This document shows positions 51,012 to 63,300 of a DNA stretch of 64,000 nt, piece by piece. The stretch covers positions 26,196,501 to 26,260,500 of the forward strand of contig CM076140.1 of the NCBI GenBank assembly GCA_038025085.1. Reading direction: 5' to 3'. A program made the position numbers and the translations under genes. The DNA is from Tetragonia tetragonoides. Lineage: Eukaryota; Streptophyta; Magnoliopsida; Caryophyllales; Aizoaceae. A model generated the notes under the pieces. It made no database searches, was not told the origin of the DNA, and saw only the letters and a program-made list of their open reading frames with translations. Within the stretch, counting starts at the first letter, position 1. Each line of letters begins with the position of its first letter.

Positions 51012-52000
51012 ACCCGGGATGTTTATAAGTACAAACAAGCTTCAACTCAAACTTTTGAATGCATTTACGCGTTTTAAAAGCTCATACGAGTAGGGTGAAA
51101 GAGATTTGAGTTCTTTTGTGTTGTATATTAAGAGAAAGCATCCAAATACTTTCCAAATACTTTGTTTGCATTCAATTGAGTGTGAAACTACACCTAGGAT
51201 ATTTACAGGTACAAACAAGCTTCAACTCAAGCTTTTGAATGCATTTACGCGTTTTAAAAGCTCATACGAGTAGGGTGAAAGAAATTTGAGTTCTTCTGTG
51301 TTGTATATTAAGAGAAAGCATCCAAATACTCTGTTTGCATTCATTTGAGTGTGACACTACACCTAGGATATTTACACGTACAAACAAGCTTCAACTCAAG
51401 CTTTTGAATGCATTTACGCGTTTTAAAAGCTCATACGAGTAGGGTGAAAGAGATTTGAGTTCTTCTGTGTTGTATATTAAGAGAAAGCATCCAAATACTT
51501 TGTTTGCATTCATTTGAGTGTGAAACTACACCTAGGATATTTACAAGTACAAACAAGCTTCAACTCAAGCTTTTGAATGCATTTACGCGTTTTAGAAGCT
51601 CATACGAGTAGGGTGAAAGAAATTTGAGTTCTTTGGTGTTGTATATTAAGAGAAAGCATTCAAATACTTTCCAAATACTTTGTTTGCATTCAATTGAGTG
51701 TGAAACTACACCTAGGATATATACAAGTACAAAACAAACTTCAACTCAAGCTTTTGAATGCATTTACGCGTTTTAAAAGCTCATACGAGTAGGGTGAAAG
51801 AGATTTGAGTTCTTTGGTGTTGTATATTAAGAGAAAGCATCCAAATACTTTCCAAATACTTTGTTTGCATTCAATTGAGTGTGAAACTACACCTAGGATA
51901 TTTACAAGTACAAAACAAGCTTCAACTCAAACTTTTGAATGCATTTACGCGTTTTAAAAGCTCATACGAGTAGGGTGAAAGAGATCTGAGTTCTTTTGTG
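51012..52000. repeat. 7-mer HOR, copy 5, right-truncated
   Basis: Begins like copy 3 (TTTACACGTAC, GAGTGTGAAAC) with ATATATAC at 51,717. Near 51,985-52,025 it departs from the unit: GAGATCTGAG appears and CATCCAAATAC replaces CATCGAAATAC. This is the right edge of the regular 7-mer block. Confidence 0.92.
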
Positions 52001-52019
52001 TTGTATATTAAGAGAAAGC

Positions 52020-53900
52020 ATCCAAATACTTTCCAAATACTTTGTTTGCATTCAATTGAGTGTGAAACTACACCTAGGATATTTACAAGTACAAACAAGC
52101 TTCAACTCAAGCTTTTGAATGCATTTACGCGTTTTAAAAGCTCATACGAGTAGGGTGAAAGAGATTTGAGTTCTTTTGTGTTGTATATTAAGAGAAAGCA
52201 TCCAAATACTTTCCAAATACTTTGTTTGCATTCAATTGAGTGTGAAACTACACCTAGGATATTTACAAGTAAAAACAAGCTTCAACTCAAGCTTTTGAAT
52301 GCATTTACGCGTTTTAAAAGCTCATACGAGTAGAGTGAAAGAGATTTGTGTTCTTTTGTGTTGTATATTAAGAGAAAGCATCCAAATACTTTGTTTGGAT
52401 TAATTTCAGGGTGAAACTATACCTAGGATTTTTACAAGTACAAACAAGCTTCAACTCAAGCTTTTGAATGCATTTAAGCAGTTTAAATGCTCATAAGAGT
52501 ACGGTGAAAGAGATTTGAGTTCTTTTGTGTTGTGTATTAAGAGAAAGCATCCAAATACTTTCCAAATATTTGCATTCAATTGAGTGTGAAACTACACCTA
52601 GGATATTTACAAGTACAAACAAGCTTCAACTCAATCTTTTGAATGCATTTACGCGTTTTAAAAGCTCATACGAGTAGGGTAAAAGAGATTTGAGTTCTTT
52701 TGTGTTGTATATTAAGAGAAAGCATTCAAATACTTTGTTTGGATTCTTTTGAGTGTGAAAATACACCCGGGATGTTTATAAGTACAAACAAGCTTCAACT
52801 CAAACTTTTGAATGCATTTACGCGTTTTAAAAGCTCATACGAGTAGGGTGAAAGAGATTTGAGTTCTTTTTTGTTGTATATTAAGAGAAAGCATCCAAAT
52901 ACTTTCCAAATACTTTGTTTGCATTCAATTGAGTGTGAAACTACACCTAGGATATTTACAGGTACAAACAAGCTTCAACTCAAGCTTTTGAATGCATTTA
53001 CGCGTTTTAAAAGCTCATACGAGTAGGGTGAAAGAGATTTGAGTTCTTCTGTGTTGTATATTAAGAGAAAGCATCCAAGTACTCTGTTTGCATTCATTTG
53101 AGTGTGAAACTACACCTAGGATATTTACAAGTACAAACAAGCTTCAACTCAAGCTTTTGAAAGCATTTACGCGTTTTAGAAGCTCATACGAGTAGGGTGA
53201 AAGAAATTTGAGTTCTTTGGTGTTGTATATTAAGAGAAAGCATCCAAATACTTTCCAAATACTTTGTTTGCATTCAATTGAGTGTGAAACTACACCTAGG
53301 ATATTTACAAGTACAAAACAAACTTCAACTCAAGCTTTTGAATGCATTTACGTGTTTTAAAAGCTCATACGAGTAGGGTGAAAGAGATTTGAGTTCTTTG
53401 GTGTTGTATATTAAGAGAAAGCATCCAAATACTTTCCAAATACTTTGTTTGCATTCAATTGAGTGTGAAACTACACCTAGGATATTTACAAGTACAAAAC
53501 AAGCTTCAACTCAAGCTTTTGAATGCATTTACGCGTTTTAAAAGCTCATACGAGTAGGGTGAAAGAGATTTGAGTTCTTTTGTGTTGTATATTAAGAGAA
53601 AGCATCCAAATACTTTCCAAATACTTTGTTTGCATTCAATTAAGTGTGTAACTACACCTAGGATATTTACAAGTACAAACAAGCTTCAACTCAAGCTTTT
53701 GAATGCATTTAAGCAGTTTAAATGCTCATAAGAGTACGGTGAAAGAGATTTGAGTTCTTTTGTGTTGTGTATTAAGAGAAAGCATCCAAATACTTTCCAA
53801 ATATTTGCATTCAATTGAGTGTGAAACTACACCTAGGATATTTACAAGTACAAACAAGCTTCAACTCAAGCTTTTGAATGCATTTACGCGTTTTAAAAGC
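52020..53900. repeat. Segment copied at +4,574 bp
   Basis: Matches 56,594-58,470 at a constant offset of 4,574 bp. GAGATTTGTG lies at 52,341 and 56,915, the next ACCTAGG at 52,421 and 56,995, ACCCGGG at 52,765 and 57,339, and CCAAGTACTC at 53,075 and 57,649. The part 52,765-53,695 also matches 35,835-36,765 (offset 16,930). The ACCCGGG unit recurs locally at 54,000, 1,235 bp on. Confidence 0.9.
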
Positions 53901-53999
53901 TCATACGAGTAGGGTGAAAGAGATTTGAGTTCTTTTGTGGTGTATATTAAGAGAAAGCATTCAAATACTTTGTTTGGATTCTTTTGAGTGTGAAAATAC

Positions 54000-54789
54000 A
54001 CCCGGGATGTTTATAAGTACAAACAAGCTTCAACTCAAACTTTTGAATGCATTTACGCGTTTTAAAAGCTCATACGAGTAGGGTGAAAGAGATTTGAGTT
54101 CTTTTGTGTTGTATATTAAGAGAAAGCATCCAAATACTTTCCAAATACTTTGTTTGCATTCAATTGAGTGTGAAACTACACCTAGGATATTTACAGGTAC
54201 AAACAAGCTTCAACTCAAGCTTTTGAATGCATTTACGCGTTTTAAAAGCTCATACGAGTAGGGTGAAAGAGATTTGAGTTCTTCTGTGTTGTATATTAAG
54301 AGAAAGCATCCAAGTACTCTGTTTGCATTCATTTGAGTGTGAAACAACACCTAGGATATTTACAAGTACAAACAAGCTTCAACTCAAGCTTTTGAAAGCA
54401 TTTACGCGTTTTAGAAGCTCATACGAGTAGGGTGAAAGAAATTTGAGTTCTTTGGTGTTGTATATTAAGAGAAAGCATCCAAATACTTTCCAAATACTTT
54501 GTTTGCATTCAATTGAGTGTGTAACTACACCTAGGATATTTACAAGTACAAAACAAACTTCAACTCAAGCTTTTGAATGCATTTACGTGTTTTAAAAGCT
54601 CATACGAGTAGGGTGAAAGAGATTTGAGTTCTTTGGTGTTGTATATTAAGAGAAAGCATCCAAATACTTTCCAAATACTTTGTTTGCATTCAATTGAGTG
54701 TGAAACTACACCTAGGATATTTACAAGTACAAACAAGCTTCAACTCAATCTTTTGAATGCATTTACGCGTTTTAGAAGCTCATACGAGT
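54000..54789. repeat. Third copy of the CCAAGTACTC cassette
   Basis: Starts with an ACCCGGG monomer at 54,000, 1,235 bp after the one at 52,765. It repeats the TTCTTCTGTG, CCAAGTACTC (54,310), GAAAGCATTTACG and ACGTGTTTT monomers. Private changes include GTGAAACAACACC (near 54,340) and GTGTAACTAC (near 54,518). Confidence 0.87.
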
Positions 54790-56170
54790 AGGGTGAAAGA
54801 GATTTGAGTTCTTTTGTGTTGTATATTAAGAGAAAGCATCCAAATACTTTCCAAATACTTTGTTTGCATTCAATTAAGTGTGAAACTACACCTAGGATAT
54901 TTACAAGTACAAACAAGCGTCAACTCAAGCTTTTGAATGCATTTACGCGTTTTAAAAGCTCATACGAGTAGGGTGAAAGAGATTTGAGTTCTTTTGTATT
55001 GTATATTAAGAGAAAGCATCCAAATACTTTCCAAATACTTTGTTTGCATTCAATTGAGTGTGAAACTACACCTAGGATATTTACAGGTACAAACAAGCTT
55101 CAACTCAATCTTTTGAATGCATTTACGCGTTTTAAAAGCTCATACGAGTAGGGTGAAAGAGATTTGAGTTCTTCTGTGTTGTATATTAAGAGAAAGCATC
55201 CAAATACTTTGTTTGGATTCATTTGAGTGTGAAACTACACCTAGGATGTTTACAAGTACAAACAAGCTTCAACTCAAGCTTTTGAATGCATTTACGCGTT
55301 TTAAAAGTTCATACGAGTAGGGTGAAAGAGATTTGAGTTCTTCTGTGTTGTATATTAAGAGAAAGCATCCAAATACTTTGTTTGGATTAATTTCAGGGTG
55401 AAACTATACCTAGGATGTTTACAAGTACAAACAAGCTTCAACTCAAGCTTTTGAATGCATTTAAGCAGTTTAAATGCTCTTACGAGTAGGGTGAAAGAGA
55501 TTTAAGTTCTTTTGTGTTGTATATTAAGAGAAAGCATCCAAATACTTTCCAAATACTTTGTTTGCATTCAACTGAGTGTGAAACTACACCTAGGATATTT
55601 ACAAGTACAAACAAGCTTCAACTCAAGCTTTTGAATGCATTTACGCGTTTTAAAAGCTCATACGAGTAGGGTGAAAGAGATTTGAGTTCTTTTGTGTTGT
55701 ATATTAAGAGAAAGCATCCAAATACTTTCCAAATACTTTGTTTGTATTCAATTGAGTGTGAAACTACACCTAGGATATTTACAAGTACAAACAAGCTTCA
55801 ACTCAAGCTTTTGAATGCATTTACGCGTTTTAAAAGCTCATACGAGTAGGGTAAAAGAGATTTGAGTTCTTTTGTGTTGTATATTAAGAGAAAGCATCGA
55901 AATACTTTCCAAATACTTTGTTTGCATTCAATTGAGTGTGAAACTACACGTAGGATATTTACAAGTACAAAAAAGCTTCAACTCAAGCTTTTGAATGCAT
56001 TTACGCGCTTTAAAAGCTCATACGAGTAGGGTGAAAGAGATTTGAGTTCTTTTGTTTTGTATATTAAGAGAAAGCATTCAAATACTTTGTTTGGATTCTT
56101 TTGAGTGTGAAAATACACCCGTGACGTTTACAAGTACAAACAAGATTCAACTCAAGCTTTTGAATGCATT
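54790..56170. repeat. Segment copied at +4,225 bp
   Basis: Matches 59,015-60,395 at a constant offset of 4,225 bp. AGCGTCAACT lies at 54,916 and 59,141, AGTTCATACG at 55,306 and 59,531, GCTCTTACGAG at 55,476 and 59,701, ACGTAGG at 55,948 and 60,173, and ACCCGTGACG at 56,117 and 60,342. Because the neighbouring segment repeats at 4,574 bp, a net 349 bp (about two monomers) separates the two registers. Confidence 0.9.
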
Positions 56171-56593
56171 TACGCGTTTTAAAAGCTCATACGAGTAGGG
56201 TAAAAGAGATTTGAGTTCTTTTGTGTTGTATATTAAGAGAAAGAATCCAAATACTTTCCAAATACTTTGTTTGCATTCAATTGAGTGTGAAACTACACCT
56301 AGGATATTTACAGGTACAAACAAGCTTCAACTCAAGCTTTTGAATGCATTTACGCGTTTTAAAAGCTCGTACGAGTAGGGTGAAAGAGATTTGAGTTCTT
56401 CTGTGTTGTATATTAAGAGAAAGCATCCAAATACTCTGTTTGCATTCATTTGAGTGTGACACTACACCTAGGATATTTACAGGTACAAACAAGCTTCAAC
56501 TCAAGCTTTTGAATGCATTTACGCGTTTTAAAAGCTCATACGAGTAGGGTGAAAGAGATTTGAGTTCTTTTGTGTTGTGTATTAAGAGAAAGC

Positions 56594-58470
56594 ATCCAAA
56601 TACTTTCCAAATACTTTGTTTGCATTCAATTGAGTGTGAAACAACACCTAGGATATTTACAAGTACAAACAAGCTTCAACTCAAGCTTTTGAATGCATTT
56701 ACGCGTTTTAAAAGCTCATACGAGTAGGGTGAAAGAGATTTGAGTTCTTTTGTGTTGTATATTAAGAGAAAGTATCCAAATACTTTCCAAATACTTTGTT
56801 TGCATTCAATTGAGTGTGAAACTACACCTAGGATATTTACAAGTAAAAACAAGCTTCAACTCAAGCTTTTGAATGCATTTACGCGTTTTAAAAGCTCATA
56901 CGAATAGGGTGAAAGAGATTTGTGTTCTTTTGTGTTGTATATTAAGAGAAAGCATCCAAATACTTTGTTTGGATTAATTTCAGGGTGAAACTATACCTAG
57001 GATTTTTACAAGTACAAACAAGCTTCAACTCAAGCTTTTGAATGCATTTAAGCAGTTTAAATGCTCATAAGAGTACGGTGAAAGAGATTTGAGTTCTTTT
57101 GTGTTGTGTATTAAGAGAAAGCATCCAAATACTTTCCAAATATTTGCATTCAATTGAGTGTGAAACTACACCTAGGATATTTACAAGTACAAACAAGCTT
57201 CAACTCAAGCTTTTGAATGCATTTACGCGTTTTAGAAGCTCATACGAGTAGGGTGAAAGAGATTTGAGTTCTTTTGTGTTGTATATTAAGAGAAAGCATT
57301 CAAATAGTTTGTTTGGATTCTTTTGAGTGTGAAAATACACCCGGGATGTTTATAAGTACAAACAAGCTTCAACTCAAACTTTTGAATGCATTTACGCGTT
57401 TTAAAAGCTCATACGAGTAGGGTGAAAGAGATTTGAGTTCTTTTGTGTTGTATATTAAGAGAAAGCATCCAAATACTTTCCAAATACTTTGTTTGCATTC
57501 AATTGAGTGTGAAACTACACCTAGGATATTTACAGGTACAAACAAGCTTCAACTCAAGCTTTTGAATGCATTTACGCGTTTTAAAAGCTCATACGAGTAG
57601 GGTGAAAGAGATTTGAGTTCTTCTGTGTTGTATATTAAGAGAAAGCATCCAAGTACTCTGTTTGCATTCATTTGAGTGTGAAACTACACCTAGGATATTT
57701 ACAAGTACAAACAAGCTTCAACTCAAGCTTTTGAAAGCATTTACGCGTTTTAGAAGCTCATACGAGTAGGGTGAAAGAAATTTGAGTTCTTTGGTGTTGT
57801 ATATTAAGAGAAAGCATCCAAATACTTTCCAAATACTTTGTTTGCATTCAATTGAGTGTGAAACTACACCTAGGATATTTACAAGTACAAAACAAACTTC
57901 AACTCAAGCTTTTGAATGCATTTACGTGTTTTAAAAGCTCATACGAGTAGGGTGAAAGAGATTTGAGTTCTTTGGTGTTGTATATTAAGAGAAAGCATCC
58001 AAATACTTTCCAAATACTTTGTTTGCATTCAATTGAGTGTGAAACTACACCTAGGATATTTACAAGTACAAAACAAGCTTCAACTCAAGCTTTTGAATGC
58101 ATTTACGCGTTTTAAAAGCTCATACGAGTAGGGTGAAAGAGTTTGAGTTCTTTTGTGTTGTATATTAAGAGAAAGCATCCAAATACTTTCCAAATACTTT
58201 GTTTGCATTCAATTAAGTGTGAAACTACACCTAGGATATTTACAAGTACAAACAAGCTTCAACTCAAGCTTTTGAATGCATTTAAGCAGTTTAAATGCTC
58301 ATAAGAGTACGGTGAAAGAGATTTGAGTTCTTTTGTGTTGTGTATTAAGAGAAAGCATCCAAATACTTTCCAAATATTTGCATTCAATTGAGTGTGAAAC
58401 TACACCTAGGATATTTACAAGTAGAAACAAGCTTCAACTCATGCTTTTGAATGCATTTACGCGTTTTAAA
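56594..58470. repeat. Right copy of the 4,574-bp-offset segment
   Basis: Carries the same ordered variants as 52,020-53,900, including CATAAGAGTACGG (near 57,067 and 58,300) and CCAAGTACTC (57,649). It has a private one-base deletion near 58,139 (GAAAGAGTTTGAG). About 420 bp of ordinary monomers precede it (from 56,171). Confidence 0.9.
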
Positions 58471-60395
58471 AGCTCATACGAGTAGGGTGAAAGAGATTTG
58501 AGTTCTTCTGTGTTGTATATTAAGAGAAAGCATCCAAATACTTTGTTTGGATTCATTTGAGTGTGAAACTACACCTAGGATGTTTACAAGTACAAACAAG
58601 CTTCAACTCAAGCTTTTGAATGCATTTACGCGTTTTAAAAGCTCATACGAGTAGGGTGAAAGAGATTTGAGTTCTTTTGTGTTGTATATTAAGAGAAAGC
58701 ATCCAAATACTTTCCAAATACTTTGTTTGCATTCAATTGAGTGTGAAACTACACCTAGGATATTTACAAGTACAAAACAAACTTCAACTCAAGCTTTTGA
58801 ATGCATTTACGTGTTTTAAAAGCTCATACGAGTAGGGTGAAAGAGATTTGAGTTCTTTGGTGTTGTATATTAAGAGAAAGCATCCAAATACTTTCCAAAT
58901 ACTTTGTTTGCATTCAATTGAGTGTGAAACTACACCTAGGATATTTACAAGTACAAAACAAGCTTCAACTCAAGCTTTTAAATGCATTTACGCGTTTTAA
59001 AAGCTCATACGAGTAGGGTGAAAGAGATTTGAGTTCTTTTGTGTTGTATATTAAGAGAAAGCATCCAAATACTTTCCAAATACTTTGTTTGCATTCAATT
59101 AAGTGTGAAACTACACCTAGGATATTTACAAGTACAAACAAGCGTCAACTCAAGCTTTTGAATGCATTTACGCGTTTTAAAAGCTCATACGAGTAGGGTG
59201 AAAGAGATTTGAGTTCTTTTGTGTTGTATATTAAGAGAAAGCATCCAAATACTTTCCAAATACTTTGTTTGCATTCAATTGAGTGTGAAACTACACCTAG
59301 GATATTTACAGGTACAAACAACCTTCAACTCAATCTTTTGAATGCATTTACGCGTTTTAAAAGCTCATACGAGTAGGGTGAAAGAGATTTGAGTTCTTCT
59401 GTGTTGTATATTAAGAGAAAGCATCCAAATACTTTGTTTGGATTCATTTGAGTGTGAAACTACACCTAGGATGTTTACAAGTACAAACAAGCTTCAACTC
59501 AAGCTTTTGAATGCATTTACGCGTTTTAAAAGTTCATACGAGTAGGGTGAAAGAGATTTGAGTTCTTCTGTGTTGTATATTAAGAGAAAGCATCCAAATA
59601 CTTTGTTTGGATTAATTTCAGGGTGAAACTATACCTAGGATGTTTACAAGTACAAACAAGCTTCAACTCAAGCTTTTGAATGCATTTAAGCATTTTAAAT
59701 GCTCTTACGAGTAGGGTGAAAGAGATTTAAGTTCTTTTGTGTTGTATATTAAGAGAAAGCATCCAAATACTTTCCAAATACTTTGTTTGCATTCAATTGA
59801 GTGTGAAACTACACCTAGGATATTTACAAGTACAAACAAGCTTCAACTCAAGCTTTTGAATGCATTTACGCGTTTTAAAAGCTCATACGAGTAGGGTGAA
59901 AGAGATTTGAGTTCTTTTGTGTTGTATATTAAGAGAAAGCATCCAAATACTTTCCAAATACTTTGTTTGTATTCAATTGAGTGTGAAACTACACCTAGGA
60001 TATTTACAAGTACAAACAAGCTTCAACTCAAGCTTTTGAATGCATTTACGCGTTTTAAAAGCTCATACGAGTAGGGTAAAAGAGATTTGAGTTCTTTTGT
60101 GTTGTATATTAAGAGAAAGCATCCAAATACTTTCCAAATACTTTGTTTGCATTCAATTGAGTGTGAAACTACACGTAGGATATTTACAAGTACAAACAAG
60201 CTTCAACTCAAGCTTTTGAATGCATTTACGCGTTTTAAAAGCTCATACGAGTAGGGTGAAAGAGATTTGAGTTCTTTTGTTTTGTATATTAAGAGAAAGC
60301 ATTCAAATACTTTGTTTGGATTCTTTTGAGTGTGAAAATACACCCGTGACGTTTACAAGTACAAACAAGCTTCAACTCAAGCTTTTGAATGCATT
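58471..60395. repeat. Satellite stretch with right copy of the 4,225-bp-offset segment
   Basis: 58,471-59,014 holds ordinary monomers, including an ACGTGTTTT class. 59,015-60,395 repeats 54,790-56,170. Private changes include CAACCTTCAAC (near 59,320) and TTTAAGCATTTTAAATGC (near 59,686), which partly restores the canonical bases in the AAGCAG class. Confidence 0.88.
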
Positions 60396-63300
60396 TACGC
60401 GTTTTAGAAGCTCATACGAGTAGGGTGAAAGAAATTTGAGTTCTTTGGTGTTGTATATTAAGAGAAAGCATCCAAATACTTTCCAAATACTTTGTTTGCA
60501 TTCAATTGAGTGTGAAACTACACCTAGGATATTTACAAGTACAAACAAGCTTCAACTCAAGCTTTTGAATGCATTTACGCGTTTTAAAAGCTCATACGAG
60601 TAGGGTGAAAGAGATTTGAGTTCTTCTGTGTTGTATATTAAGAGAAAGCATCCAACTACTCTGTTTGCATTCATTTGAGTGTGAAACGACACCTAGGATA
60701 TTTACAAGTACAAACAAGCTTCAACTCAAGATTTTGAATGCATTTACGCGTTTTAGAAGCTCATACGAGTAGGGTGAAAGAAATTTGAGTTCTTTGGTGT
60801 TGTATATTAAGAGAAAGCATCCAAATACTTTCCAAATACTTTGTTTGCATTCAATTGAGTGTGAAACTACACCTAGGATATTTACAAGTACAAAACAAAC
60901 TTCAACTCAAGCTTTTGAATGCATTTACGCGTTTTAAAAGCTAATACGAGTAGGGTGAAAGAGATTTGAGTTCTTTGGTGTTGTATATTAAGAGAAAGCA
61001 TCCAAATACTTTCCAAATACTTTGTTTCATTCAATTGAGTGTGAAACTACACCTAGGATATTTACAAGTACAAAACAAGCTTCAACTCAAGCTTTTGAAT
61101 GCATTTACGCGTTTTAAAAGCTCATACGAGTAGGGTGAAAGAGATTTGAGTTCTTTTGTGTTGTATATTAAGAGAAAGCATCCAAATACTTTCCAAATAC
61201 TTTGTTTGCATTCAATTAAGTGTGAAACTACACCTAGGATATTTACAAGTACAAACAAGCTTCAACTCAAGCTTTTTTAATGCATTTACGCGTTTTAAAA
61301 GCTCATACGAGTAGGGTGAAAGAGATTTGAGTTCTTTTGTGTTGTATATTAAGAGAAAGCATCCAAATACTTTGTTTGGATTAATTTCAGGGTGAAACTA
61401 TACCTAGGATGTTTACAAGTACAAACAAGCTTCAACTCAAGCTTTTGAATGCATTTAAGCAGTTTAAATGCTCATACGAGTAGGGTGAAAGAGATTTAAG
61501 TTCTTTTTGTGTTGTATATTAAGAGAAAGCAACCAAATACTTTCCAAATACTTTGTTTGCATTCAATTGAGTGTGAAAATACACCTAGGATATTTACAAG
61601 TACAAACAAGCTTCAACTCAAGCTTTTGAATGCATTTACGCGTTTTAAAAGCTCATACGAGTAGGGTGAAAGAGATTTGAGTTCTTTTGTGTTGTATATT
61701 AAGAGAAAGCATCCAAATACTTTCCAAATACTTTGTTTGTATTCAATTGAGTGTGAAACTACACCTAGGATATTTACAAGTACAAACAAGCTTCAACTCA
61801 AGCTTTTGAATGCATTTACGCGTTTTAAAAGCTCATACGAGTAGGGTAAAAGAGATTTGAGTTCTTTTGTGTTGTATATTAAGAGAAAGCATCCAAATAC
61901 TTTCCAAATACTTTGTTTGTATTCAATTGAGTGTGAAACTACACGTAGGATATTTACAAGTACAAACAAGCTTCAACTCAAGCTTTTGAATGCATTTACG
62001 CGTTTTAAAAGCTCATACGAGTAGGATTAAAGAGATTTGAGTTCTTTTGTGTTGTATATTAAGAGAAAGCATCCAAATACTTTCCAAATACTTTGTTTGC
62101 ATTCAATTGAGTGTGAAACTACACCTAGGATATTTACAAGTACAAACAAGCTTCAACTCAAGCTTTTGAATGCATTTACGCGTTTTAAAAGCTCATACGA
62201 GTAGGGTGAAAGAGATTTGAGTTCTTTTGTTTTGTATATTAAGAGAAAGCATTCAAATACTTTGTTTGGATTCTTTTGAGTGTGAAAATACACCCGTGAC
62301 GTTTACAAGTACAAACAAGCTTCAACTCAAACTTTTGAATGCATTTACGCGTTTTAAAATGTCATACGAGTAGGGTGAAAGAGATTTGAGTTCTTTTGTG
62401 TTGTATATTAAGAGAAAGCATCAAAATACTTTCCAAACACTTTGTTTGCATTCAATTGAGTGTGAAACTACACCTAGGATATTTACAAGTACAAACAAGC
62501 TTCAACTCAAGCTTTTGAATGCATTTACGCGTTCTAAAAGCTCATACGAGTAGGATGAAAGAGATTTGAGTTCTTTTGTGTTGTATATTAAGAGAAAGCA
62601 TCCAAATACTTTCCAAATACTTTGTTTGCATTCAATTGAGTGTGAAACTACACCTAGGATATTTACAAGTACAAACAAGCTTCAACTCAAGCTTTTGAAT
62701 GCATTTACGCGTTTTAAAAGCTCATACGAGTAGGGTGAAAGAGATTTGAGTTCTTTTGTTTTGTATATTAAGAGAAAGCATTCAAATACTTTGTTTGGAT
62801 TCTTTTGAGTGTGAAAATACACCCGTGATGTTTACAAGTACAAACAAGCTTCAACTCAAACTTTTGAATGCATTTACGCGTTTTAATATGTCATACGAGT
62901 AGGGTGAAAGAGATTTGAGTTCTTTTGTGTTGTATATTAAGAGAAAGCATCCAAATACTTTCCAAACACTTTGTTTGCATTCAATTGAGTGTGAAACTAC
63001 ACCTAGGATATTTACAAGTACAAACAAGCTTCAACTCAAGCTTTTGAATGCATTTACGCGTTTTAAAAGCTCATACGAGTAGGGTGAAAGAGATTTGAGT
63101 TCTTTTGTGTTGTATATTAAGAGAAAGCATCCAAATACTTTGTTTGCATTAATTTCAGGGTGAAACTATACCTAGGATGTTTACAAGTACAAACAAGCTT
63201 CAACTCAAGCTTTTGAATGCATTTAAGCAGTTTAAGTGCTCATACGAGTAGGGTGAAAGAGATTTAAGTTCTTTTGTGTTGTATATTAAGAGAAAGCATC

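Noticed and set aside
56277..56492. Minus-strand open frame of 71 codons
   Set aside because: It is reverse-strand satellite translation across two monomers, with the same repeated peptide as the other minus-strand frames.
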